The notes: generated by a model from the letters alone, not told the origin. Counted from the stretch's first letter, positions 22,258 through 33,227 are shown. The stretch: DNA of 64,000 nt from Peltaster fructicola (GCA_001592805.2 CP051143.1:2418001-2482000); one strand, 5' to 3'. A program made the numbers and translations.

Positions 22258-22706
22258 AGTCTATTATATGTGATTCTACGATCGACCTTTGCTTGTATGT
22301 GCTCCCAGGATCGACTATGCCCAGTAGCTGCTGCTTTGATTCTAAGCAGGGCGCCCACAGCAGGCTATTGACTCTACCGTAGGTGAGTGTGATACACTCG
22401 GCGAGGCGTCAGCTGAATGAGTAGAAGAGCATGCCGTCAAGGTACGAGCAAGTCCCTTCAGATCGCGAGGAGCATACACTCGTACTGAAGGCTCTAAGGA
22501 AAGAAGAGAGACAGGAAGTGGACGTGAGGCTTGAGGTGGCTCATTAACACGCTAGAGCGTTTCTGGCAACATCACAGCACGCGTGCGCTAGACTTCAGCC
22601 TTATGGCTGTGCTAACAGTGCTCTGCTTTCGTTCTACTGTCGTGTCCTGCTAGCATCATCTGCCATGGTGCATTTCGAGCGATGATGCTATCGCCAGTCG
22701 GATACG
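22258..22706. other. Divergent promoter region upstream of HUS1
   Basis: 450 bases without a gene; it contains one MluI cell-cycle box described separately. Confidence 0.4.
22579..22584 (+). promoter_or_regulatory. MluI cell-cycle box (ACGCGT) upstream of HUS1
   Basis: ACGCGT, the MBF binding core, lies 123 bases before the HUS1 start. One hexamer can occur by chance, but place and gene type fit S-phase control. Confidence 0.35.
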
Positions 22707-23795
22707 ATGCGATTCAGAGCCAGCATCCAGAACATCCACACGTTCACGCAGTTCACATCATCTCTGGCCACTCTAGGACACATTGTCTGGCTTCGTCTCG
22801 ATGACAATGATGTACGGTTCACTGTCATCCCCGAGCACGGCTCCCAGCTATGGAGCGTTCTAGCGATCGACACGCTCTTCGAAACCTACACGATTCAGTC
22901 ACAGGCCGAGAACAATGCAATCAATCTGGAAGTGCCGCTCGCACCACTGCAAAGAGCACTCAAGAGTGCACAAAACGCCATAGCAGCCAATATTCGCCTT
23001 ACCAAAAAGGACAACATACCATTATTGAGTCTTACGATCACGACTACCACCGCCAACAGCACTGCACCAGTACTGACCGCAACACTGGAGCCGCAAGAAG
23101 ACAACCGCGAGCACGAGAATGGGTATGACGAGCTGTCACAGCTCTTCCGCGAAGAGAGCTTCGACTTCCCGGGACGACAAGATCGTGAGACTGTGGTAAC
23201 GCAAGATGTTCCTATCCGTGTCCTGGCGCCAACATCTGTCGAAAGCCTTCACGAACCACGCTGCAGAGATCCCGATGTTCACATTGTGCTGCCCAATCTG
23301 CTGCAGCTGAAGAATATCTCTGATCGATTCACCAAACTTGCACTATCGACGAAGATGTCATCTCGAAGTGGCTTTGCAGGCGCCGCATCAGGTCCCAAGC
23401 TGGAGCTCAGTGCGAATATGCATGGCTGCTTGCGTCTAGCACTGAACACAGATGCAATGCAGATCAATAGTCTCTGGACAGGGCTTGAGAATCCTGAGCT
23501 CGATCCTAACTACGTTGCCAATGGCGAAGATGGCCTCGCGAACCATCCAAGCACGAGGATGAAGGCCATTGGCGACTCACAAGGCGCCAGTGACGAAGGC
23601 TGGGCTACAGTGAGGGTCGATGGCAGAGATTGGGGTCGTGTGCTGAGTGTAGGCCGATTAGGAGGAAGAGTCATTGCTTGCTTCTGCCATGAGCATGCAA
23701 TGATATTATATGTCTTTACGAATCACGATGATCCGGCGCTGAAGGACAATGTCCTTACGGTGAGCATGACCTACAGTCGAGGGAAGCTATACTGA
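22707..23795 (+). CDS. HUS1: Hus1 checkpoint clamp subunit (9-1-1 complex)
   Basis: Hus1 forms the Rad9-Rad1-Hus1 clamp loaded at damaged DNA. The single exon codes 362 residues, in the range of filamentous fungi (animals about 280). The N-terminus MRFRASIQNIHTFTQFTSSL, with WLRLDDNDVRFTVIPEHGSQ, is the PCNA-like first half; IRLTKKDNIPLLSLTI and QDVPIRVLAP bridge to the second half, where LKNISDRFTKLA and ANMHGCLRLAL are typical. Near the C-terminus VIACFCHEHAMILYVFTN is the closing strand pair. An insert of about 40 residues after residue 125 (DNREHENGYDELSQLFREES) is acidic and probably a loop. No break is seen. Confidence 0.93.
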   Translation: MRFRASIQNIHTFTQFTSSLATLGHIVWLRLDDNDVRFTVIPEHGSQLWSVLAIDTLFETYTIQSQAENNAINLEVPLAPLQRALKSAQNAIAANIRLTKKDNIPLLSLTITTTTANSTAPVLTATLEPQEDNREHENGYDELSQLFREESFDFPGRQDRETVVTQDVPIRVLAPTSVESLHEPRCRDPDVHIVLPNLLQLKNISDRFTKLALSTKMSSRSGFAGAASGPKLELSANMHGCLRLALNTDAMQINSLWTGLENPELDPNYVANGEDGLANHPSTRMKAIGDSQGASDEGWATVRVDGRDWGRVLSVGRLGGRVIACFCHEHAMILYVFTNHDDPALKDNVLTVSMTYSRGKLY

Positions 23796-24098
23796 CAATC
23801 ACAGTACTACATAAGTTCCTACAGTGCATGATATGCAGTCTAAGCAGCGTCGAGAAACTACCGAGCCTGCTCGCTTCAATTGCCAATCCTTACATGAATA
23901 CAGAGCAATCTCATAGCGGTCACAAATGCATTCTCAGCAGCGATCTGTGCGAGCTCATGCTGCGATAAGATCGTCCTGTCATTATCAGCCATATTCAAAA
24001 GAGGCTCTATAAATCTATCAGACGCCGGCGAATGCATAATCCCGAATACAGGGCATTGAATCCCATGTGTATCTGTATACACCCATGAGTAGGACATA

Positions 24099-25837
24099 CT
24101 AGTCATCACGCTGACCAACACGTTGATACTTGCCACTGCCCTCAGAATCTTCGCCCTTGCCACGTTTCACCAGCCTACTGATCCATCCTCCGACGCCTTC
24201 ACCTTGGGTCTCAGTGTATACTGGCTTGCCATCTTGTACGTCAACAGCAGGCGGATCTATATCGAGATCTGGCACGTTGTCATCCTGTGGCGCCGCCTCA
24301 TCACCTAGACGGAAGGAAGGCACCGGTGATCTGTTACCACTGAACAGCGATTCGGCTTCAGCAAGCGTCTGTGGCGTAGGTGCGATGGTGGTGGCGTCTC
24401 CAAAGATCGAATTCATGTCTTCAAGACGGACATTGGCTGTCTCGGGATAGATGAACCATACTGTGAAGTGTTAGCTTGACCAAGCCATACCAAACCTTGA
24501 GACTTACCAACGACGAAGCTGACTGCACAGAAGAATGCATGGAGTAGATACAGTCGCCACTTGATACGCTCCTGGAGGATAGGTGTCATCTCTCCAACGA
24601 GCCAATTGAATGCCCAGTTGGTGGCAGTGGACAGACTTGCTCCCTTGGCTCGAATACTCAAGGGCAGGATCTCCGGTGGATATAGCCAAGGAATCGGTCC
24701 CCAGCTGTACCCGAAGGCTGCATTGTAGATCATGACGAAGATGACCACCAGCGTCGGTGTAAGGGTGATATTCAGGTAGATAAAATACGAGATGGCTGAC
24801 AGCGATATGACCATCGCCACTGCACCAGATAGCAGGATAAACCTTCGTCCAAGTCGGTCAACCACATACCATGGCGGTATTGTTGACGCTAGATAGGTAA
24901 GTCCGTTGATACCAGTCATTAGGATTGCATCTCGGCCAGTCCAGCCAGCCTGCTCGAAAACCAGTGGTGCATAATATGAAATGACGTTGATGCCGTTGAG
25001 TTGTGCCAGGGCTTGCGCAGACATTGCGATGAACACTCTCTTGTAGTATCGCTTGAACATGTCTCGGTATGAGCGCTCTCCCTCCCGTCTCTGTAGGAGC
25101 ACATTCATCTTGATCTCGCGGTACTCGTCCCGGGCCTTGGAGTTGTGAATGTCACCCTTGCCATAGAGGTTAGCAATGACAACGATGCCTTCTTCGTCAT
25201 GGTCGTTATCGAGAAGCCATCGAGGTGATTCGACAATCAAGAAGCTGCCAGCCGCAAGGAGACCTCCCATGACGACCTGCATGAGCAGAGGCAATCGCCA
25301 TGACCAGTCATCATTGATGAAGCTGCAGAAGTAGTCCACCCACACACTGACCATGTAGCCAAGAATGTTTCCGGAAAACTCGATACAAGCAAGCTTTCCA
25401 CGATTGTGAGGTGGCGAGATTTCGGACTGGTAGACAGGCACAATCGTCGATAGTGCTCCGACACCCAGACCAGCGACAATTCTGCCCAGCAGCATCATTG
25501 GCATGCCTGTTGCGAACGACTGAAGCGCTCCTCCGATGACGAATATAACGGCACCGTACAAGATGGTCTTCCGTCTTCCAAGGATATCACCAATCTGTCC
25601 CACGACCAACGATGAGATGAAAGCTCCAACTTCTAGAATGGCAACCATTGTGCCAATCTCCGCCCTTGTCGGTTGATGGAAGTAGTCCTTGAAGAAGCGT
25701 CCGGTAATGATACCAGACATGACACCCTGATCATAACCAAACAGGAACACACCCAGCGATACGAATATTGACAGGAAGTATATCAGCTTCTTGCCATGCA
25801 AGCCATGCATGCGAGCATGACTATCTCCTGGAGCCAT
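24099..25837 (-). CDS. MFS sugar transporter
   Basis: A 12-helix sugar porter of the plasma membrane. Two exons are joined by a 47-nt intron (24461-24507): ...FFCAVSFVV/WFIYPETANVRLEDMN. Motifs: FLFGYDQGVMSG in helix 1, GDILGRRKT in the first loop, GRIVAGLGVGALSTIVPVYQ, VESPRWL, QLNGINVISYYAP and the late DRLGRR and PETAN. The cytosolic tail of about 110 residues is acidic with VPDLDIDPP. I start at the ATG at 25837 (MAPGDSHARMHGLHGKKLIY), giving 563 residues. The frame stays open and protein-like for 162 more codons upstream with no ATG (see the next entry). The substrate cannot be set from sequence; hexose or another monosaccharide is likely. Confidence 0.88.
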
Positions 25838-26820
25838 GATTGTGACGAGGAGTCTTTCCGACCAATGGATCTGTCGACGACTAGGACTTGGGATCCTGAT
25901 ATCTTCTGTCCGTCGAGGAAATGGTCGCCTATGTACACCACGCTCTTTCTCACCGCCAGGACTGCCAGAAGCGTATCTAACTCTTTTCTGACCTCCTCTT
26001 CCACGACCAGGGGACCTTTCAGCCTCTACACGATCAGCAAGTGGATCGTGCTCCGCAGCAAGCTGGTCACCTAGGTCACCGGTATCACTGAAGAGTGAAA
26101 AGTCGTCCTCGGAGTCGTAATCAAACGAGCCAGACCGCCGATGCCGGTCGTGGCTCGCTTTCTCGTCGTAACTGCGCTGATGGTGCTTCGAGGCCGAAGA
26201 GAGATTGTGCAATGGTATGTTTGCTGGTTTACGTGCGTTGCTCGAATCACTGTTGCCAATGTTGAACGGAATCTTGACGGTGACAGTGGACTGGTGACGC
26301 TGGCCAGTCCAGGATTGTGCGTGTCAGTATAAGTAATACAGCTCGCCCCCGTCGTCCTGGTTGGTGGGTAAGCCTGCGTGTGCTCGCAGTGTGCCTGCAG
26401 CAACGCTGGAATGCTAGGTGGTGAGAGAGCTCTGGCTCAGGAGGAGTCGAACGTTTCTGACGTCGTGCAACGAGTGGGAAGGCGATAACACCCTAGTGCT
26501 CCACTATGCGAGATCGAGAAGAGCTACAGCAGCTAGATAGGCACAAGTGGAGTCCGCGAGAATCGTGTATGGTTGCAAGTGAAAGATTGACGACCGTCTA
26601 TCCAAGACTTGGAAGTTAGGTTTGGCAGTATTGCTCTGCGATACCTGCCAGGGTTATACCAGCTGCCAAGCTGCCATACTTCCACCTCAAGCTTCTGCAA
26701 CAGCCCTAAGCAAGACCTGCCAGCTGCCAAGCCTGGATGCTGTGCCGCATGTGTACACGCCTCCAGGACGCAGCACATGGTAAGCGTATCTCTGTTCTCA
26801 TGCGAAACACCGTCATCAAG
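25838..26820. other. Transporter 5' region with coding-like open frame lacking ATG
   Basis: On the minus strand the transporter frame is open up to a TGA at 26326-26324. It codes RS-type and acidic sequence such as DYDSEDDFSLFSDTGDLGDQ followed by LAAEHDPLADRVEAE, very like the acidic cytosolic N-terminus of a fungal sugar porter. No in-frame ATG exists there, and the minus strand from about 26340 to 26640 has no ATG at all, so an upstream start exon is not visible. A branch-like CTGAC at 26323-26327 and CAG acceptors downstream could end an intron. The rest is the promoter region of the phosphoesterase gene. Confidence 0.5.
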
Positions 26821-27667
26821 ATGGCAGTCGCAGGTACTTGCAAGATCCAGATCATGAGCGATCTGCATCTCGAGACCCATCCGTCATACGACTACGACTT
26901 CCCGCAGACTGCACCACACTTGGCACTACTTGGAGACATAGGTCACGTAGTCAATGAGCAGCTGATCCAGTTCTTAGTTTGTCAATTACTTCGCTATCGA
27001 ACCGTCTTCTTCCTCCTGGGCAATCACGAGCCGTATCATACTAGCTGGGGCTATGCTAAGCAAAGGATGAACAAGTTTGTTCGCAACGCCAAGTCGACTA
27101 CAAGAGAATGACTCTTCCATCGGCGAATTCGTCTTTCTTGATCAGACTCGCTTCGATCTGACAGAAGAGATCACTGTCCTGGGCTGTACGCTGTTCTCGC
27201 ATGTCGCAACAGAGCAGGCGATGGCGGTGCAGTCAAGGTTGGTGGACTTTCGAGACATTTTGAGTTGGGACGTTGGCGATCATGTCGATGCACACCTGGA
27301 GGACCTGCAATGGCTGAATTTACTGGTCTCTGAGCTCGCTCAGCAAGGGCGAAAGATCATAATCTTTACACATCACAGCCCTACCACAGATCAAAGAGCC
27401 AGGAACCCTAGATTTGCCATAAGTGATGTCAGCACCGGCTTCGCCACTGACCTCAGCAAGGAGGAGTGTTGGACTAACCCAGCGGTGTCAATCTGGGCAT
27501 TCGGTCACACTCATTACAGCTGTGATTTCACCACTGATCACGGCAAGCGGGTCGTGGCAAACCAAAAAGGATACTACCTCATCCCACAGAAAGCATTTCA
27601 GTCAGGGAAGGTGATCGAGGTTGCAGGAGCGATGTCAAGCCATACAATCGCTTCGCAGGACAACTGA
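26821..27667 (+). pseudogene. Calcineurin-like metallophosphoesterase, frame-shifted
   Basis: A two-metal phosphoesterase of the type found in many ascomycetes. Frame 1 from the ATG at 26821 gives KIQIMSDLHLETHPSY (metal DxH), LALLGDIGHVV (GD) and FFLLGNHEPYHTSWG (GNHE). Frame 2 gives SRLQENDSSIGEFVFLDQTR, VLGCTLFSHV, IIIFTHHSPTTDQ and WAFGHTHYSCDF (GHxH) and ends at 27667. They meet at 27088-27092 in GCCAAGT, where one extra base (A) or two missing bases explains the shift. All metal ligands are present across the two frames. No intron of normal size fits. Earlier ATGs at 26737 and 26800 are possible but add sequence that does not look conserved. Confidence 0.75.
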
Positions 27668-28779
27668 CAATGACCGAGCCATCGCAGATCCAGCACAGGA
27701 CATGTCGCAGAATATAAAAGAGTGGCACCTCACGTTAGACATACAAGGGTACTTGAGGGAGCTACAGCTTGCATATGGACTCAGGATACCGCAGCAAATG
27801 GAAACATCTGGTGCCAATACTGCAGCAGATTTGGACACTACCGGAGTCTGCCCTCCTGCGCAGCTGCCATGACAGCTGAATGGACCGTATTGTCTGAAGC
27901 TGCTATGTGATCAATAGCTCCATGGCAGCCGTGCTTTGTGCAGTGCAAGGGCAGCAGCAACGACTAGAGTTGTCGACATCAGGGGTGGCATACGAGGGCA
28001 AATCGCAGAGCCATGTCTCGCCTCTCTGACCTGCCTCCTGTATGCAGCCTCTCCGATGATTGTTTCAAGAATGACAACGGTGCAATGCCCTGGTCAGATA
28101 AGCACAGCTGAGGCAACAAGCAGACAGAGCCAGTGCCTTCGCGTGCAGCGTCAGTGCGAACTGCAGCGCTGTCACCAATTGCTAAGCCGACTCGGACTGT
28201 GGTGTGTCGAGTCTGGAACCTTCGAATAATCGTGCGAGGATCTGCTCTTGCGCCGATCCAGTACTCGTAGTACACTTGCGTAGTACCTTCGAGAAGATAC
28301 CTTCCTGCAACAGCAACATCAGCATGCGAGAACTATGATACAGCATTGAAATTTGACACGGGAGCATGTGTCAGGAGCTCTGATTCGGAAGTGGTCTCAA
28401 GGATGATATGGCAAGGTATTGCCGGACGAGACGACGATCAGCTGTTCCAACTCCTTTATAGTTGTGGAGCAGGTCAGCTCAATTGACTGGCTGATTGACC
28501 TTGAGCTCAAGTTACACAAATTTCTGCAGCAGTTCGTGTCTAATGCAGTGCTAGGCATCATCAGACTAGATATGTTGTCATACGGTAAGCAGTCTTGGCT
28601 GCCTCCAAAGACTTTTTGAGCTGCCCTGAACCGTCGACACAAACATTGGTCTGCGCGTATCAATTTGTGACATCCGCGCCGCATTCGATTGCTAGAGTAT
28701 CACGTTGTTCGCGTTACATCTTCGCTTGGCGGATCACTGCTAGAATATCAGTCGTTTATCATCATCCGGAACACCCAGA
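27668..28779. other. 1.1-kb intergenic region
   Basis: Between the phosphoesterase and the GNAT gene. Short open frames on both strands lack conserved motifs; I see nothing certain here. Confidence 0.4.
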
Positions 28780-29463
28780 ATGCCAACGAGACTCGCGACC
28801 TTCTGGGATCTTGTGCCATCTGCACGCATACTCGCAGCAGCTTTCCGTGATGAGCCTTTGATGGGCCCAATCATACATCCGCGTAGAGAGCAATATCCGA
28901 ATGACATGCATCTCTTCTTCTTGCGAATGCTACGAATGGCATTCTATTCTGGACCAGATCACGTTCATCTGGTAGCATATGACGACGAAGTCGGACATCA
29001 GAGCATCACTGGCTACGCTCATTGGGTCAGGAAGCGGTCGGCACCAAGAAAACAGACTTTCTATCAACGCTTGATGAGCAAGACCATGTCGATTTACAAC
29101 TATCTCGAATCGTGGGTCATGCCAAACCGTGCTGCGGATCCAGCGAAGGCCGAAATACTCACACATCTGGACCCCCTGCTGCAACAGCATCTAGTCGGCC
29201 GCAGGGAAGAGTGCTGGTACCTCTCATTGCTGGGTGTTGATCCCAACGTGCACAAGTCCGGCCAAGGTCGACAGCTGGTATCTTACGGCCTCGAACAAGC
29301 GAGGATAGAAGGTATCCCGGCTGGTCTGGTAGCATCAAAGCCTGCTGAAGGTTTCTATCGTCGTCTAGGATTTGACGTAGAACTCGGAGGCATTGGAGAG
29401 GTGACCGGGATGCATAATCCTTTCGTCGATGTAGAAGGCGGATTGGTAATGTTTACCAAATGA
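28780..29463 (+). CDS. GNAT-family N-acetyltransferase
   Basis: A 227-residue single-exon protein. The C-terminal half carries the acetyl-CoA site: WYLSLLGVDPNVHKSGQGRQ (motif A, with the Q/RxxGxG/A-like loop SGQGRQLVSYGLEQA) and VASKPAEGFYRRLGFDV, typical of small fungal GNAT enzymes. The N-terminal part (LVPSARILAAAFRDEPLMG) is the substrate-side helix region. The acceptor is unknown. It is intact, which is notable because neighbours on both sides are broken. Confidence 0.85.
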   Translation: MPTRLATFWDLVPSARILAAAFRDEPLMGPIIHPRREQYPNDMHLFFLRMLRMAFYSGPDHVHLVAYDDEVGHQSITGYAHWVRKRSAPRKQTFYQRLMSKTMSIYNYLESWVMPNRAADPAKAEILTHLDPLLQQHLVGRREECWYLSLLGVDPNVHKSGQGRQLVSYGLEQARIEGIPAGLVASKPAEGFYRRLGFDVELGGIGEVTGMHNPFVDVEGGLVMFTK

Positions 29464-29700
29464 CCACCTAGATTGCTTCAGCAGTGAAGGGCTCATCTAA
29501 CACACTGTGACATGCTTCATGCTCGCATGTTGGTCTCAACCATGAGTGGAAACTGGCAGTATATCGGCCCTGATGATGTCTGAGTCCGGGACATATGAGG
29601 TCGAGGGATGAAGACAGATGCTTGACAGGTATGATCTGCAGTTGTCAGGGTTTCCTGAAAGACTGCAGACCCATCGCTAACAAGATGCCTATCAAGATGA

Positions 29701-30923
29701 CTACCTCGCTCGAGTCTCGTTCCACTCATTAAACTCCCTGTGCACCTCGTTGACCTCCTTCGTCAGCTGCTGTATCTGCACATCATAGTCGCGCAGGATC
29801 CGCCTGGCTGAAGCAACAACATCAGCAGGTAATTGTGCAGTGCCTTCAACCTTGTGTCCATTCACAGAGCTACCAAGACGTTTGCCCTCCTCTTCCAGCC
29901 ATCGTGCTCGCTCTCTCAGCTGTACCATCCTAGCCCAGATCTCCTCCTCTCGACTGGCGAAGACTGGATCCAGAACCTTCTTCTCGAGTTCTAGCAAGGT
30001 CGTACGGAGACTCTCTTCTTGAGAGTCCAAGGCGTAACCTCTATTCCGAAGGACCTGGCACTTCACTGCCAGTCGAAGCGTCCTTGCGCTGATTGCTGCG
30101 TGTTGCCTTCGAGACGCATCGATTCGCACGCTAAGATCCTGGGTGTGCTTCTCTATGATCGCGCTCAGGGCATTATTCATCTCGTGCAGCCGAATCTGCA
30201 TGTTTTGCACGAATTTGGCCTGGTACTCAACACGTTCTCCTAATGCTTTGAGACCACGGATCAAGACAGGCACCCAAGTATTGCCATCGGTGGCTTCAGG
30301 CTTCTTCGCCAATGCTGTTTCGTACTCTTTCTCGCTTTCACCGATCGCCGGATGGTAGAATGGTGCAAATGCTGGGTTGGCTGCATTGTACAGATACGTT
30401 TGCAGCAAAGTGTCGGGACTGGCAGGGTCCCATTTCCCTACCAGCGTCTCCAGCTGTTGTGTCACTGTCTTTTCGCGCACCGAGTTGCTCAGCCCAGCGC
30501 CTTGTAGCCTGCTTTGTGCGAGCTCACGCTGAGCCTGAGCATCAAGTGCGCTGAAGTTGACGCTGGCGTTCAGGCCTTGCCCGAGTGCGCCTGCGAGGTT
30601 ATTCTGCTGCTGTTGCGGTTGTTGTTGTTGCGATTGTCCAAACAATCCTTGATTTGGTGCTGGCTGCTGCGTGCTGCTGCCAAACAATCCACCTGAAGGC
30701 TGAGCCGATGCACCAAAAGCGAGTTGCTAGCTGGCTGGGGCAGTGTCGTCGAAGACCCGAATAGCCCTGTACCTGCTGGAGCCTGCGACGCGCCGAAAAG
30801 ACCTCCAGCAGGTTGTGCAGCGTTTGTTGATGCTCCGAACAACGATGGTTGTGCTGCTGAGCTCTGTGCACCACCAAAGAAATTGGATGTCGTTGGCTTT
30901 GTCTGTGCGAAGATCGATGACAT
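29701..30923 (-). CDS. NUP57: Nucleoporin Nup57/Nup54-type, frame-shifted copy
   Basis: An FG nucleoporin of the central Nsp1-Nup57-Nup49 channel complex. From the ATG at 30923 the first frame has FG repeats (SLFGAS, GGLFGAS, GTGLFGSS); the second has GGLFGSSTQQ, NQGLFGQSQQ, then the coiled-coil and alpha-helical region (SFSALDAQ-like FSALDAQAQRELAQSRLQ, NAANPAFAPFYHPAIGESEK, VPVLIRGLKALGERVEYQ, ILRDYDVQIQQLTKEVNEVH) as in Nup54. The frames meet at the T run at 30715-30718 (minus strand GCTTTTGGTG). One more T would give SLFGASAQPSGGLFG and a single frame of about 408 residues. This is an essential gene in yeast, so an assembly indel is a serious option. It shares a 204-bp divergent promoter with the NDUFA8 gene. 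Confidence 0.85.
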
Positions 30924-31127
30924 CGTGAGTGATCTTCTGAGCGACGGCTGCTGCGTGGCGAGGAGCGTAGCAGGAGCAATGAGTGACAAGCTTAGTATTG
31001 TGGTGAAGTCGCGCGACGTGTAAAAGTATTGGCGAGCTGAGACATGACGCCCGCCGTAATTTTGCCGGATGAGAGCTTCAACAACAGCTGCTTGCTTACG
31101 ACTGCGAACTTCAATTGCGTCGCAAAC

Positions 31128-31740
31128 ATGTCTTCTCGAACGCCCAGGTACTATGCATTGGGTCAACCGTGAGCCTGTGTACTGACTGCCGGGCAGATTG
31201 AATAAGGAAATCCTCATCGATACCACACCACTTCCCGAAGAGTACAGAGTGCCTGAGATCGGCTCATCTTCAGCTCCTCTACTGAGCGCCAGCTACTTCA
31301 TTGGCGCACGATGCCAGCCCTACAATGACGACTACATGAAGTGTAAAGACGAGTCAAACGGACGAGGAGAGCTGGACTGTCTAAGAGAAGGACGAAAGGT
31401 CACACGATGCGCGACCAGCGTGTATGTCGATGGTTAGCAGTAAGCATAGACGGTACTAATCAGACCAGGTTGGAGGACATCAACAAACACTGTCTCGACG
31501 CATTCCGAGGACATTGGCAGTGCCTTGAGAACAACAACCAGCAATTATGGCAGTGCAGACGACGAGAGACTGCGTTGAACAAGTGCGTCTTCGAGAACCT
31601 GGTACGTACACTAAGACATGTGCTATACGCAGAGGCTGACAGGACAGAAACTTGAGAAGAAGATTCCAGGTACACCACAGGGCGAGACACCGATTCATCT
31701 CAAGAAGCATCAGATCTTTGCACACTCTGGTTTCTCTTGA
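31128..31740 (+). CDS. NDUFA8: NADH:ubiquinone oxidoreductase NDUFA8-type subunit (complex I)
   Basis: An accessory subunit of mitochondrial complex I on the intermembrane-space side. Four exons (31128-31147, 31197-31421, 31469-31601, 31648-31740) with introns of 46-49 nt give 156 residues. It shows the paired CX9C-type motifs for oxidative folding: GARCQPYNDDYMKCKDE, LDCLREGRKVTRCATSV, HCLDAFRGHWQCLENNN and WQCRRRETALNKCVFEN. The N-terminus LIDTTPLPEEY and EIGSSSAPLLSASYFIGARC match fungal 20.8-kDa subunits. Exon 1 codes only six complete residues, so a search by open frame alone would miss the start. It is intact. Confidence 0.92.
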
Positions 31741-31859
31741 GTGTGTAACAACAAGTGCGATACGAAGACAGCAGCATGGCAATGCGGATGACAGGAACAC
31801 ACCTGGACCACAATCCTTTGTGTTTGTACATATAGTTGTATGGACAGCCGATGGCCAAT

Positions 31860-33227
31860 CTATAATCTATCATTCCAGCGTCTCCAAGCGAGCACACCTA
31901 CCAATGTGGCCACTCCAAGTCTACCAACAAGAGCCGTAGCTACTGCTTGTCTCACGATATCATAGTATCTAGCCCGGTTAGTGATCTCGGGCAGAAAAAG
32001 GGCAGCCAGTTGTTCTACGCACCCATCGAGCATGGTGGAAACCGCAGCCTTCTTGCTTTTGTTCTCGCCAGCACCCAGACCAGTTCCCAGTCCATGAAAG
32101 CCTGTCTCATCTGGCCTCTCCACGATCACCATTGACTCAGATACACCACCGAATGCCCGTCGCATCTTGTCATCAGGATCAAGAGGATCGCCCGGCAGTG
32201 TTGTGCCAGCTTGTAACTCTGCTCGCTTACGATTCTTAAAGCGATATGTCATGACAGCTATGGTCAGCCTGACGTCTAGTGGTGTGAAAGTCGGATAGCT
32301 CCAGAGCGTCAGAGCGTTATGCGGTGGTAGTAGATCAAGAAAGTCTGCAATAACACCCAGTGTCAACCCCCAGAGCAAAAGTGGCACCTCTGGAGGATGG
32401 GCCGGGTGCTGTCCGAAGATATCTGAAGTGTATGCGCGTTTCGCTAGGGCTTGTAAGGAAAAATAAGCTGTGTTTCGAGCGTAGCGATTGTCTTGAGTCT
32501 GCAATTGTGGTGCTGGCGACTCTCGCGAATGCAGAGACTCTGTGGGTGCAAGATTGATGGCAGCAAACATCATCTTGCCAAGAATCATGCTCAGCATCCA
32601 TTTCCTGACTCCAGTCTCCTGGTTCGCTATCCGGCTCGACACATCTTCAAACACGACCGTCCGACGTTCCTCTGACAGCAGACTGCGCACAGGAACCCAG
32701 TGTGTAGACGCTACCTCTGTCGGTTGAAGCTTGAGAGGTGGCACATTGTGCGTCGTGAGGATGTACACATAGGGACAGAGCACCAGCAGTGGCTTCTTGC
32801 CCCAGTGTGTCGTGACTATTCGTTGTGGGAGGTTGCCACATCTGAGAGAGTACTTCTCAAGGTCCAGTCCAACCTCTTCACTAGTTTCGCGGACTGCAGC
32901 TGCTTCGTCGTCAGCATCTTCAGGATCTCTACGACCTCCTGGCAGCGCGATATGTGATGTCCAACGGTCTCCTTTTCTTGCAGCACGTTTGATGAAAAGC
33001 ACTTCAGGATCACCGTGTTGTACCCAGTCTCTTTCTAAGAACTCCTCAAGCGAAGTGGGTTTGTTCTGCTCTTCCTCAGACCAATGTGCGTAGGAAGGGT
33101 TTATGCGCACGACGAGCGCCACAGATGCACGCTTCGCGGTGTTCTTAGCTGTGACGACTGGGTATGGCTGATCTGTTATGTCTCGTAAGGCCTTGAACAG
33201 GGCAGACACTAGATCGATGGAGGTCAT
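31860..33227 (-). CDS. NUDIX hydrolase (CoA-diphosphatase-like) with C-terminal hydrophobic extension
   Basis: Start at the ATG at 33227 (MTSIDLVSALFKALRD), 455 residues. The NUDIX box at about residues 95-120 is complete: GGRRDPEDADDEAAAVRETS followed by EEVGL. Before it, RASVALVVRINP and LFIKRAARKGDRWTSHIALP resemble the peroxisomal/mitochondrial CoA-diphosphatase branch (Pcd1/NUDT7-8 style). After the domain comes a region of about 230 residues not part of the core fold, with LLLWGLTLGVIADFLDLLPP and a C-terminal AVATALVGRLGVATLVGVLAW; these could be membrane helices. Substrate unproven. Confidence 0.85.
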   Translation of the reverse strand: MTSIDLVSALFKALRDITDQPYPVVTAKNTAKRASVALVVRINPSYAHWSEEEQNKPTSLEEFLERDWVQHGDPEVLFIKRAARKGDRWTSHIALPGGRRDPEDADDEAAAVRETSEEVGLDLEKYSLRCGNLPQRIVTTHWGKKPLLVLCPYVYILTTHNVPPLKLQPTEVASTHWVPVRSLLSEERRTVVFEDVSSRIANQETGVRKWMLSMILGKMMFAAINLAPTESLHSRESPAPQLQTQDNRYARNTAYFSLQALAKRAYTSDIFGQHPAHPPEVPLLLWGLTLGVIADFLDLLPPHNALTLWSYPTFTPLDVRLTIAVMTYRFKNRKRAELQAGTTLPGDPLDPDDKMRRAFGGVSESMVIVERPDETGFHGLGTGLGAGENKSKKAAVSTMLDGCVEQLAALFLPEITNRARYYDIVRQAVATALVGRLGVATLVGVLAWRRWNDRL

